From positions 1 to 64,000 of the forward strand of contig DATKMK010000057.1 of NCBI GenBank assembly GCA_035541895.1: DNA of 64,000 nucleotides. Reading direction: 5' to 3'. Position numbers and translations under genes: made by a program. This stretch comes from DATKMK01 sp035541895. GTDB lineage: Bacteria > Desulfobacterota > Binatia > HRBIN30 > JACQVA1. Each line of letters starts with the position of its first letter. Position 1 is the first letter of the stretch. Below the pieces are notes generated by a model. The model did not search any database. It was given only the letters and a program-made list of their open reading frames with translations, and was not told the DNA's origin. Below are positions 41,734 to 49,978 of the stretch, one piece after another.

Positions 41734-44727
41734 TCAACCGTCCTCGCGCCGGCGGTAATCCGCGAATGCGGTCCAATCGCCGCCGGCGGTGCGCCACAAC
41801 ACCCGCAGCTTCCAAAACTCGTTGCGATCGTCCGCCGGGCGCAACGTGCGAATACGGATCGGAATCCGGCCGTGCACGCCGGAAAGCTCGACCGTCACCG
41901 GCTGTGCGTCACGCGAGGATTCGACCACGAGTGTTTCGTTCAGGAACACTTGGCTCGGAGTTGTGGCTTCCAACCGCAGCGCTGGAGCAATGTCGTCGTC
42001 GATGCCGACAGTTCCGACCCATTCCATCGTCGATGGAACCGCCGCAAACGACGGCGTCGGCGTTTCATCGAATTGCCGGTAGAAGTCGAAGCTGATCGCG
42101 CCATCGATGCGGGTGTAGTCTGGTTGCGCGGCGATGACGGTCGGCGGCGGCTCGTCGACGGCACGGCTGTAGTAACGCCCGAGCAGTCCATGGGCGTGCG
42201 GGTGCGTGTGCAGCACCGCGCGCGGAACCGGAACGAATTGATCGTGCGTCGGATCGCGCCACCGCAGCGCAATCGTCTCGCCGGACGCATGCAGCGCCGC
42301 ACTGAGATCGATGGCGTGCCAGCCGGCCGCCAACGTCACCGCGGCATCGTTGGCGATCACGCGGCCGTCGACGCGCAACGTCCCGGGCGTATTGAACGCG
42401 TAAGCGCCGGGGACCTCGGCCCACCACACGCCGCGCCAACTGGCGGACAGCGGAAAGTCCGCTGCCGTTGCGTCGGGCGGTGCGACGAAGTTGTCGGCAC
42501 CGATCATTGCGGTCCAGGTTCGGCGCGGCGACGTGAAGGTTCCGCGCAACCCCCTCGCCCGCTCGATGACCTCGGCATCGAGGCGAAAGATGTGGAGCGC
42601 CGCGCTGCCGTAGTGCGGCTCGTGCATGATGTCGTAGCGGGCCTCGGGGTAGTAGTGCTGCACGAGCGGCACGAGTTCTTGTTGCAGCGCCGAGACCAAC
42701 ACGATCGCGGCACCACGGTTGGTCGGCGGGATCGGCACGACGGTACTGTCGGCGGCGAGATCGACCAGCACGCGATTGGGATTCGCGGCGATCATGCAGT
42801 CGTTGCTCGCCACTTTCGGCTCCGCCATGATCGCGCCCCCCACCATGTAAATCGTCGTCGGTGTCGGCGCATCTTCAACCACGCGACAGATCTCGGTCAT
42901 GACGTCGCCGCGCTGTGCTTGCGGCAGCGCGACGAACGTCGAGTACCAGTTGTACTGCAACGACGCCGCCAACCATGCGACCAGCAACGGCACCGCGATC
43001 AAATCGCTGCGCGCCCACCAGCGCAGCAGGAGCGCGCGCGCCCGTCCCGCCACCACGGCGGGGATCAAACACACGGTCGGCAACAAACCGAGCAGGCGCG
43101 GCTTCCAGGGCGGATAGTCGGTGATCATGCCGCCGATTGCGAGAATGCCGGCGGTCCACACGATCACCACGAGATGGCGCGGATCGCGCCACCGCCACAG
43201 CATCCACCCGACACCGAGCAGGAACGGCACGGCGACGAACGGATCGAAGGTCGGGCCGTACCGCTCCGGCGGAATGCTGATAAACGACAGCAGGCACCCG
43301 ACCACGTGCCGTCCGATGTAGTCGCGCACTTGGCCGACGTCGCCGCGATGATAGGCGTCGGTCAGTTGCGCGAGATCGACGCGATTCGATGTACCGTTAT
43401 AGAAGTATCCCCAGCTCTGGTAGATCGTTGCCGCCAGCGGACCGAAGCACAGCAGAGCTGCAAGCGCGCCGATCAGCGCGCCGGCCGCGTACCGGCGCCA
43501 GAGACCGGCGATGCCGATCGCCAGCACCACCGCGACCAACGCGAGCAGCGCCGGAAACAACTTCGCGGAGTGATAGGTGTGAAACGCCAGTCCGACGGAA
43601 TAGCCGAACCACACCCAATCGATCGCGCGCCGCGTCCGCAACACCCGCGCGAACGCAGCGAGTATCAGGCCTGCGACCAGCACTTGCTGAATGTTGTTGA
43701 GCGCCAGCCGGCTCCAGATGATGTGTTCGCGGTTGGTTGCCAAGATCAAAACCGCGAGCACCGCGATCACGTTGCCCCACCAGCGCCTCACCCAGAAGAA
43801 CACCGGCACCAGACTCAACGTCCCGATGGTCGCGGCCGACAATCGCAAGTGCGGGTTGCTGGTGCCGAGCGCTTGTACCCACACGTACTCGACCATGTAC
43901 GACAGGTGCGGGAACACGTTCCAGCCGAGGCCGAAGGCATCGGGGAATCCGTCCGCCCAGATGCGCTCGGCCCAACGCCCTTGGCGACCTTCGTCGGGAT
44001 CGATCAAGCCCGGCACGTCGCGCAGAAAGGTGACCCGCAGCGCCAACGCGAGCAGTAGCACTAGGAGCAGCGCCAACGCGGCGCTGCGCGGCGAGAGTTC
44101 CGGGCCACCGCTGGCGATCCATCGATCGGCGCGCGCCGGTGCCGGAACCCGACGCCACATCGCCGCGGCGAACAATGCGAGGCTGAGCAGCCACACGAGG
44201 AATGCCGCCAAATGATTGGTCGGGTTGAGCCGCACGGCGGCCACCCCGGCACAGAGGCTGGCCAAAGTCAGCACCACCATGCGAACCCGCGTCACGGTAG
44301 TCGGTGGAGGATCGGCCAGCGCAGGCAGCAGGTTCTCTACGTCGTCCGGCGCGAACGGCGTCCAGCGCGCGACGAAGAACGTCGCCAACGCAATGAACGC
44401 GGCGATCGCGATCGGCACTTCCCACCCGAGGTGTGGCAGCCAGTCAATGACGACCCCGATTGCCAGCACCGTCGCAGTGCCCGCCGCCCAACGAATCGCG
44501 CGACGGGCACGCGACTCCGCCGGCGTCGGCGCGCCGCCGAACGCCAGCGTCAGCATGACCGCTCCCGCCAGCAGCGGCGCGATCCATCCCCACCACGGCA
44601 GTTGCGGGATCACGAAATGGTTGCGGTAGGCAACAACACCCAACGCCACCGCCAACGCGAGGGCACACACCCGAGCGCCGGCGAAGCGGTTGCTGTTTGG
44701 TCTCGCGCTGTCGTTGGTCGCCACCAC
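41734..44727 (-). CDS. GT39/ArnT-like membrane glycosyltransferase with C-terminal PA14-like domain
   Basis: 997 residues from GTG 44727. Roughly 15 transmembrane segments occupy the first ~600 residues. The GT-C acidic motif occurs in the first large loop (LIDPDEGRQGRWAERIW), the position used by dolichyl- or undecaprenyl-phosphate-dependent mannosyl/arabinosyl transferases. After the membrane part comes a periplasmic region (about 610-990) that resembles PA14 (LLGRYYSRAVDEPPPTVIAAQ, ...EWVGTVGIDDD, RIPIRIRTL). Such tails in sugar transferases probably bind carbohydrate. The gene pairs with the DUF4091 protein. Protein or lipid glycosylation in the envelope is the inferred role. Confidence 0.82.
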   Translation of the reverse strand: MVATNDSARPNSNRFAGARVCALALAVALGVVAYRNHFVIPQLPWWGWIAPLLAGAVMLTLAFGGAPTPAESRARRAIRWAAGTATVLAIGVVIDWLPHLGWEVPIAIAAFIALATFFVARWTPFAPDDVENLLPALADPPPTTVTRVRMVVLTLASLCAGVAAVRLNPTNHLAAFLVWLLSLALFAAAMWRRVPAPARADRWIASGGPELSPRSAALALLLVLLLALALRVTFLRDVPGLIDPDEGRQGRWAERIWADGFPDAFGLGWNVFPHLSYMVEYVWVQALGTSNPHLRLSAATIGTLSLVPVFFWVRRWWGNVIAVLAVLILATNREHIIWSRLALNNIQQVLVAGLILAAFARVLRTRRAIDWVWFGYSVGLAFHTYHSAKLFPALLALVAVVLAIGIAGLWRRYAAGALIGALAALLCFGPLAATIYQSWGYFYNGTSNRVDLAQLTDAYHRGDVGQVRDYIGRHVVGCLLSFISIPPERYGPTFDPFVAVPFLLGVGWMLWRWRDPRHLVVIVWTAGILAIGGMITDYPPWKPRLLGLLPTVCLIPAVVAGRARALLLRWWARSDLIAVPLLVAWLAASLQYNWYSTFVALPQAQRGDVMTEICRVVEDAPTPTTIYMVGGAIMAEPKVASNDCMIAANPNRVLVDLAADSTVVPIPPTNRGAAIVLVSALQQELVPLVQHYYPEARYDIMHEPHYGSAALHIFRLDAEVIERARGLRGTFTSPRRTWTAMIGADNFVAPPDATAADFPLSASWRGVWWAEVPGAYAFNTPGTLRVDGRVIANDAAVTLAAGWHAIDLSAALHASGETIALRWRDPTHDQFVPVPRAVLHTHPHAHGLLGRYYSRAVDEPPPTVIAAQPDYTRIDGAISFDFYRQFDETPTPSFAAVPSTMEWVGTVGIDDDIAPALRLEATTPSQVFLNETLVVESSRDAQPVTVELSGVHGRIPIRIRTLRPADDRNEFWKLRVLWRTAGGDWTAFADYRRREDG

Positions 44728-44875
44728 ACCCGTCGCCCACGCCGAATTTGCACGCCCACCTCAGAGGCGCAAGTCTGGCGCGCAGGCGCGTGACGGCACC
44801 ACCCCGCCACAACGCTTGACGGCGGCCCGGCGCGTGATCAAAAACGCTGTCGCGCGGAGAACGCACGGAGGTTCA

Positions 44876-45241
44876 ATGACCGGCAAAGACGCCCTGCTCA
44901 ACGCGTTCGATCAGTTGTTCGAGCGCGCCGCCGCCAAGCTCCACGTCGAGTGCAGCGCGGAAGAGAAAGCTGAAGCCAAACGCAACTTCTCCGAGCGCTT
45001 CTCCGCCGCGCTCGAGATCGCCGGTCAGGTCACGGTGCCGGAAATCCCGCGCGAGGTCATCTCCGCGATGGAGCAAGCCATCGATCAACTCTCGCCCGCC
45101 CAGGTGGTGGGTTATCTCGCGTCCATCCCGCTCGCCCAGCAAGCCCAAGAGATGCTCCGCGCCATTGCCTACCGCGCCGCCGAGCAGCGCCTACTCGAAC
45201 ACCTCGTCAGCCACGCCGAGGACAAGTACGGGGGAAACTAG
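44876..45241 (+). CDS. Conserved-looking small soluble helical protein, unknown
   Basis: 121 residues from ATG 44876, with ACGGAGG 6 bases upstream; upstream in-frame sequence is not preferred. It is rich in Ala, Glu and Gln and predicted all-helical: MTGKDALLNAFDQLFERAAA, CSAEEKAEAKRNFSERFSAAL, VISAMEQAIDQLSPAQVVGYL, AYRAAEQRLLEHLV. No membrane segment, no Cys cluster and no recognised family. It is divergent from the glycosyltransferase gene and stands before the accessory patch at 45300. Confidence 0.6.
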   Translation: MTGKDALLNAFDQLFERAAAKLHVECSAEEKAEAKRNFSERFSAALEIAGQVTVPEIPREVISAMEQAIDQLSPAQVVGYLASIPLAQQAQEMLRAIAYRAAEQRLLEHLVSHAEDKYGGN

Positions 45242-45299
45242 TCCAACGGGGCACCACGGTAGGTCGGCGAAACCAAGAGCGAGCCGAGGATGCCCCGGG

Positions 45300-45491
45300 G
45301 TGGTCAAGCGTGGATATATCTTCGGAGCGGGCGCATCGCTCGCTGCCGGACACCCATTGGCGAAGGACATCCCGAGCACCATCGAGCATTTCATCGCGCG
45401 GCTCGACCGTCGACCCAGATGCGAAACACTCCGCACTGGTGTGAAGAAACGCTCTGCTTCTTTGGGCAAGAGGGATGCGCGACGCTCGTGA
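45300..45491 (+). pseudogene. SIR2-like N-terminal remnant
   Basis: From GTG 45300 the reading is VVKRGYIFGAGASLAAGHPL followed by AKDIPSTIEHFI. This is the NAD-binding start of SIR2-like proteins found in antiviral systems, where FGAGAS is typical. After about residue 40 the frame becomes basic and uninformative and stops at 45491. A different frame (around 45410-45590) then looks more protein-like (TPHWCEETLCFFGQEG), suggesting frameshift plus loss. The 350-base gap between 45241 and 45592 holds only this remnant. It abuts an exonuclease/nucleotidyltransferase pair with similar lowered GC. Confidence 0.5.
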
Positions 45492-45591
45492 ACTCACACT
45501 CGTCTTCCGGAAGCGTGATGTCGGCAGGGGCATGCTGCAAGCGCGATGACGGATTCGACTTCGCGTCGCTGGTGAGGTATCGAGGAAAGCA

Positions 45592-46257
45592 ATGGCTTCG
45601 CTGTGGGCAAAGGGGACGAGCCAGTCGGCCAGCAGCGATGTGGCGCCCAAGCCTCGCAAGAAGACCCCTACCTATGAGACGCCCGTTGATGTCTATTTCT
45701 CGGCCGACGTTGAGACCGATGGCCCGATTCCAGGACCATACTCGATGTTGTCGTTTGCGATCGTTCCGGCTGGCCGCTTTGACGGACGCGTGTTCGAGCC
45801 TCCCCGCAACTTTGTAAATGCATTCTGTGCTGAGGTTCGACCCATCTCCGAGAAGTTCCAGGAAGAAGCCCTCCGCGTCAACGGCATCGATCGTGAACGC
45901 CTGAGGCGCGAAGGACAGGACCCCCGCGCGGCAATGACAAGCGCCGCTGCGTGGCTTCGCGATCAAGCGGGCAGCGGCGTGCCGGTTCTCGTTGCGTACC
46001 CGCTGAGTTTCGATTGGGCGTGGCTCTACTGGTACTTCATACAGTTCTCGGAAACCGGCTCGCCGTTCAATCATTCTCGCTGCTTCGATCTAAAGACCGC
46101 TTATGCGGTGAAGGCCGGCATACCGATTTCCGTCTCGGGGCGGAGCCAGTTGCCGCCCGAATTGCACCCTCAGCGACCCCACACTCACAACGCGCTCGAT
46201 GACGCGATCGAGCAAGCCGAGATTTTCGCCAAGCTCTTCACGTGGCAACCCAAGTGA
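45592..46257 (+). CDS. DEDDh-type 3'-5' exonuclease-like protein
   Basis: 221 residues; ATG 45592 has AGGAAAG upstream. After a ~35-residue basic, disordered start comes YFSADVETDGPIPGPYSML, the Exo I motif with the DxE pair. VNGIDRERLRREG, LVAYPLSFDWAWLYWYF (Exo II region with Asp) and HTHNALDDAIEQAEIF (Exo III: His and Asp four residues later) complete a DEDDh active site. It is related to DnaQ/RNase T-type exonucleases but with unusual spacing. The GC content is well below that of the surrounding genes. It overlaps the downstream nucleotidyltransferase gene, implying coupled expression. Confidence 0.82.
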   Translation: MASLWAKGTSQSASSDVAPKPRKKTPTYETPVDVYFSADVETDGPIPGPYSMLSFAIVPAGRFDGRVFEPPRNFVNAFCAEVRPISEKFQEEALRVNGIDRERLRREGQDPRAAMTSAAAWLRDQAGSGVPVLVAYPLSFDWAWLYWYFIQFSETGSPFNHSRCFDLKTAYAVKAGIPISVSGRSQLPPELHPQRPHTHNALDDAIEQAEIFAKLFTWQPK

Positions 46258-47258
46258 TCGGCCATCGAAGGGTCTTCCAGCTCCGTCAGGCGCGGACAAC
46301 CAGACGACTGGCGAGGTTCCGCAAGGACCTTGAACGGCAACTCACCAGCGATCGCAGGGCGGTACTCGGGACACATACCTGCATCTACGCAACCGGGTCA
46401 GGGGGGCGTGGCGAGCTTTCGAGGTTCAGCGACCTCGACGCCTTCGTTCTGCGAGTCGACAACACGCGTTCGAATTTGGATGCCACAATCATCCAAGCTT
46501 CTATATTGCGAGCCGGACGCGCGTGCGGGTTTCCGAACCCGTCACGCGAAGGCGAGTTCCTTAAGATGCACACGGTCGAGGACCTCACCAAGAACTTCGG
46601 CAAGCCGGCTGACGACACCGAGAACACCTTCACGGCGCGCATGCTTCTCATGCTCGAAAGCACACCGATCCTTGGCGAAACGGCGTATGGTCATGCCGTA
46701 GATCGTGTGATCGACATCTACTGGCGGAACTACCGCGGTCACGAGACCGACTACCTCCCAATCATTTTGCTCAACGACATCGTGCGGTACTGGCGCATCG
46801 TGCTCCTTAACTACGAGGCGAAAAATTTTGCGGATGTCGGGGCTGCAGGCGACCCAGATCGCCGGCTACGGAGCTACAAACTGCGGTTCAGCCGGTGCAT
46901 GACCTGCTTCTCGGCGGTCGCATATCTCCTCGCAGCGACGACGCTGGCGGACGGCAATGTTAGTCGAGAAAGCGTGGTTAGGATGGTTCGCACGAGGCCC
47001 TTGGATCGCATGGTGCTCATCGCGCGGTGGCTCAAGCGGCGCCCGCTGGTCGGGCAGCGCATCGATGAGTTGCTCGAACTCTACTCCGCGTTTCTGCAGG
47101 AAACCAACGCTTCAGAGGACGAACTGCTCCGCCGTTTTGGCCGCCTAGCGCACCGTCGCGCGCGCTCCCGCGAAGGAGCGCGCTTCGGCCAGAAGATGTT
47201 CGAGCTGGTCGAAGAACTCGGCCGCGACAACCCACTCTATCGTTACGTTGTTGTGTAG
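46254..47258 (+). CDS. GlnD-type nucleotidyltransferase-like protein, unknown role
   Basis: 334 residues from GTG 46254, which overlaps the exonuclease stop as GTGA; an alternative GTG at 46242 adds four residues. The nucleotidyltransferase signature is YATGSGGRGELSRFSDLD (about residues 46-63): a GS/GG start, then the DxD metal pair, most like the GlnD/DUF294 branch (GRGE...SDLD) rather than CD-NTases. The C-terminal two thirds are helical (YLPIILLNDIVRYWRIVLLNYEAK and onward), with no UB or ACT domains as in real GlnD. It is GC-poor compared with its neighbours. Together with the exonuclease it looks like a two-gene accessory unit, possibly defensive; this is inference. Confidence 0.75.
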   Translation: MIGHRRVFQLRQARTTRRLARFRKDLERQLTSDRRAVLGTHTCIYATGSGGRGELSRFSDLDAFVLRVDNTRSNLDATIIQASILRAGRACGFPNPSREGEFLKMHTVEDLTKNFGKPADDTENTFTARMLLMLESTPILGETAYGHAVDRVIDIYWRNYRGHETDYLPIILLNDIVRYWRIVLLNYEAKNFADVGAAGDPDRRLRSYKLRFSRCMTCFSAVAYLLAATTLADGNVSRESVVRMVRTRPLDRMVLIARWLKRRPLVGQRIDELLELYSAFLQETNASEDELLRRFGRLAHRRARSREGARFGQKMFELVEELGRDNPLYRYVVV

Positions 47259-47345
47259 GCTTGTGCGTCGAGGCTGATCCCGAGGGAAACGCAACGCGGG
47301 CTTCGGTGTTTGCTGAAGCGGATTGGCGCGGAGTGCACGATGCAG

Positions 47346-47396
47346 CCCTCACCTCGGTGCTTTTCCAGAGGGCCCAGAGGGAGAGGGAGAAGAAGC
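47346..47396. repeat. C/T-rich element forming the end of mpl
   Basis: Starts CCCTCAC and continues to CAGAGGGAGAGGGAGAAG. The TCA at 47349-47351 is the complement of the mpl stop codon, and the last ~15 residues of Mpl (ASSPSPSGPSGKAPR) are encoded by the element. It is related to the elements at 8807 and 20814. Confidence 0.5.
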
Positions 47397-48833
47397 AGAT
47401 CCCCCCAACGCCGCGGCCAGCTTCTCGCGCAAGCCGCCGAAGCTGCCGTTGGACATCAACAGGATCACGTCGCCGGGCTTGGCGTTGCGGGTCAGTCCGA
47501 CGACGATCGTTTCGATCTCCGGATAGGCGCGGGCTTTGATGCCGCGCGCGTTGAGATTGCTCGCCAGTTGATCGGGTGAGAACAGTTCGTCGGCGCTGAC
47601 GGCGTCGGTCTGCTTCTGGAACACGCCGCCGATGATGACCCGGTCGGCGGCGGCGAAGGCATCGACGTATTCGCGTTGGAAGACTTTGCGGCGGCTGGTA
47701 TTCGAGCGCGGCTCGAACACCGCCCACAACCGGCGGCCGGGATAGTGCTGGCGGATCGCCGCAATGCTGCCGGCAACCGCGGTCGGGTGATGCGCGAAGT
47801 CGTCGATGAGCGCGATGCCGTTGAACTCGCCCACCAACTCTTGCCGGCGTGCGACGCCGGTGAAGCTGCGCAAGCCGGGGAGAATCTCGTCGCTGCGCAA
47901 GCCGAGCCGTCGGGCCAGTACGTAGACACCGAGCGCGTTGCGCGCGTTGATCGCACCCGGCACCCGCAGCGTCGCCGTGCATTCGACTCCGCCCCCGCGC
48001 ACGATCTCGAACGACGACTCGCCGTTCGCCGCGCGCAAGTTCGCAATGCGCCAACGTGCCGCGTCGCTGAGTCCGAACGTCTCAGGCGTGAGCCCCTCGC
48101 GGTGCGCAACCTCCAGCGCGTGCGGAAAATCCGCCGCTACCGCCAGCGGCGCACCTGCCGGAAGGATCGCGATCAACTTGCGAAACGCCGACTTCACGTG
48201 GTCGAGATCGCGGTAGATGTCGGCGTGATCGAACTCGACGGCCGTCAGGATCAAGGCCTGCGGCGCGTAGTGGAGAAACTTCGGTCCCTTGTCGAAGAAC
48301 GCGGTGTCGTACTCGTCGCCTTCGAGGACGAAGTGTTCGCCGGCGCCGAGCTTGAAGTTGCCGCCGAAGTCCTTGGCGTCGCCGCCGACCATCATGCTGG
48401 GGTCGCGGCCGGCTCGTTCGAGCACCCACGCCAGCATTGCCGTCGACGTGGTCTTGCCGTGCGTGCCGGCGACCACGATCGAACGTTTGCCGGCGAGAAA
48501 GAAATCGTGCAGCGCTTGCGGCAACGACAGGTATGGAGTGTCGCTCGCCAACAGCGCCTGCACCTCGGGATTGTCGCGCGACACCTTGTTGCCGACGACC
48601 ACAACGTCCGGCCGGTCGCTCAGATTCTCGGCGCGAAAGCCGGTTCGAATCGGAATGCCCCAGCGTTCGAGCAGCATGCTCATCGGCGGATACACGTTCT
48701 CGTCGGAGCCCGACACTTGATAGCCGCGCTGTTTGAGCATCCCGGCCATTGCCGCCATGGCCACACCACAGATCGCGATCAGGTGTACACGTTGGACCGT
48801 AGAGAGATCCACATTGTCGCCTTGCGACGTCAT
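47349..48833 (-). CDS. mpl: UDP-MurNAc:L-Ala-gamma-D-Glu-meso-DAP ligase
   Basis: 494 residues. Reattaches the recycled tripeptide L-Ala-gamma-D-Glu-meso-DAP to UDP-MurNAc in the cytoplasm. The N-terminal UDP-binding domain starts VHLIAICGVAMAAMAGML. The ATP-binding loop VVAGTHGKTTSTAML (about 115-130), AGEHFVLEGDEYDTAFFDKG and DDFAHHPTAVAGSI are Mur-ligase signatures that separate Mpl from MurC. The length fits (about 450-490), apart from the last ~15 residues, which are repeat-encoded. It starts 7 bases after the stop of the beta-lactamase-fold gene, in a peptidoglycan recycling operon. Confidence 0.92.
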   Translation of the reverse strand: MTSQGDNVDLSTVQRVHLIAICGVAMAAMAGMLKQRGYQVSGSDENVYPPMSMLLERWGIPIRTGFRAENLSDRPDVVVVGNKVSRDNPEVQALLASDTPYLSLPQALHDFFLAGKRSIVVAGTHGKTTSTAMLAWVLERAGRDPSMMVGGDAKDFGGNFKLGAGEHFVLEGDEYDTAFFDKGPKFLHYAPQALILTAVEFDHADIYRDLDHVKSAFRKLIAILPAGAPLAVAADFPHALEVAHREGLTPETFGLSDAARWRIANLRAANGESSFEIVRGGGVECTATLRVPGAINARNALGVYVLARRLGLRSDEILPGLRSFTGVARRQELVGEFNGIALIDDFAHHPTAVAGSIAAIRQHYPGRRLWAVFEPRSNTSRRKVFQREYVDAFAAADRVIIGGVFQKQTDAVSADELFSPDQLASNLNARGIKARAYPEIETIVVGLTRNAKPGDVILLMSNGSFGGLREKLAAALGGSASSPSPSGPSGKAPR

Positions 48834-48840
48834 CGTTCTC

Positions 48841-49965
48841 TTATTCCAGCGCCCGCATGACCGCGTCGTGGATCAGTGGCCGAAACTCGCGGATGGCTTC
48901 GTTGTCGCGATTGGGGTGGACGCGATTCGACAACAGGATGATGTGAAGCGGCCGGTCGAGATCCAACCACACCGAGGTGCCGGTAAACCCCAGATGGCCG
49001 ACGGCGCGGCGGTTGAACAAGGTCCCGGCACTCGAATCGTGCGGCGATGGCGTGTCCCACCCGAGCGCCCACGTAGAACTCTCGACGACACGGTCGCGGG
49101 TCCAGAACTCGCGCATGATCGACTGCGGAATCCAGCCATCGGCGCCCGTATAGCAGGCGCGCAGGCGGCACAGCAGCACGTCGAGGTCGGCTGCCGACGC
49201 GAACAGGCCCGAGTGACCGGCCACGCCGCCCATGGCGTAGGCGTTGTCGTCGTGCACCTCGCCGCAGAGGATTTTCTTGCGCCACGGGCAGCGCTCGGTC
49301 GGTGCGACCAGATCGGGGATCGGTTCGAGCTTGCGGGCGCGCAGGCGCCACAAGTCGACGAAGGCCGTGGTCCGCAAACCCAGCGGGCGATAGATTCGCT
49401 GCTGACAGAAGCGATCGAGGGCCATACCGCCGATCTCCTCGACAGCTTCGCCGAGCAGCATGAAACCGAGATCGCTGTACCGCGCGTGCGTCGCCGGTGG
49501 GGTTTCGAGACGTTCGCGATGGATGGCTTGGTACACAAAATTCTTAGCCGACGGGCTGGCGACGAAGTTGATTCGTCCGCCCTTACGCTCGGTATGAATG
49601 ATCTCCTTGTAGTACGGCTGCCACGCCGGCAAACCGGAGCTGTGATTCAGCAGATGGCGGAAGGTCACGTGGGTTTTGCCGTGCACACCAAAATTGTGAA
49701 AGAAGCGCGAGACCCGATCGTCGAGGCGGATCTTGCCTTCGCGCACCAGCAACATGACGGCGATGGTGGTGGCCAACGGTTTGGTGAGCGACGCGAGATC
49801 GAAGATGGTCTCCGGACGCATCGGCGTCACCGTCGGCTCCACACTGCGCGCGCCCGCGGCGCACAGATGCACGCGCTCGCCGTCGCGGACGAGCAGCACC
49901 GCGCCGGGGAACACGTGGCGTGCAGCGGCTGCTTCCAGCTCGCGCTCAACTGCGTCGAAGCTCAT
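48841..49965 (-). CDS. Serine beta-lactamase-fold hydrolase (class C / EstB-like)
   Basis: 374 residues. The catalytic SxxK is SLTK in FDLASLTKPLATT (near residue 58). The YxN position reads YSD in ARYSDLGFMLLGEAVEEIGG, and HLGFTGTS near 320 stands for the KTG/HxG box. There is no clear signal peptide, so it may be cytoplasmic. Enzymes of this family include esterases, D-amino-acid peptidases and AmpC-like proteins. Position between Mpl and LD-carboxypeptidase points to turnover of muropeptides rather than antibiotic resistance. Confidence 0.88.
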   Translation of the reverse strand: MSFDAVERELEAAAARHVFPGAVLLVRDGERVHLCAAGARSVEPTVTPMRPETIFDLASLTKPLATTIAVMLLVREGKIRLDDRVSRFFHNFGVHGKTHVTFRHLLNHSSGLPAWQPYYKEIIHTERKGGRINFVASPSAKNFVYQAIHRERLETPPATHARYSDLGFMLLGEAVEEIGGMALDRFCQQRIYRPLGLRTTAFVDLWRLRARKLEPIPDLVAPTERCPWRKKILCGEVHDDNAYAMGGVAGHSGLFASAADLDVLLCRLRACYTGADGWIPQSIMREFWTRDRVVESSTWALGWDTPSPHDSSAGTLFNRRAVGHLGFTGTSVWLDLDRPLHIILLSNRVHPNRDNEAIREFRPLIHDAVMRALE

Positions 49966-49978
49966 CCAGGGTGATCAC

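Noticed and set aside
41545..44058. 837-codon open frame opposite the GT39-like gene
   Set aside because: Rich in Arg, His and Gln, without hydrophobic core or motifs, and fully antisense to a gene with a strong GT-C pattern.
46254..47258. CBASS cyclic-nucleotide synthase
   Set aside because: The motif GSGGRGELSRFSDLD fits the GlnD/DUF294 branch better than CD-NTases, and no typical effector or Cap2/Cap3 gene is adjacent.
48841..49965. Antibiotic-resistance beta-lactamase
   Set aside because: The fold fits, but there is no clear signal peptide and the gene sits in a peptidoglycan recycling operon, so resistance is not supported.
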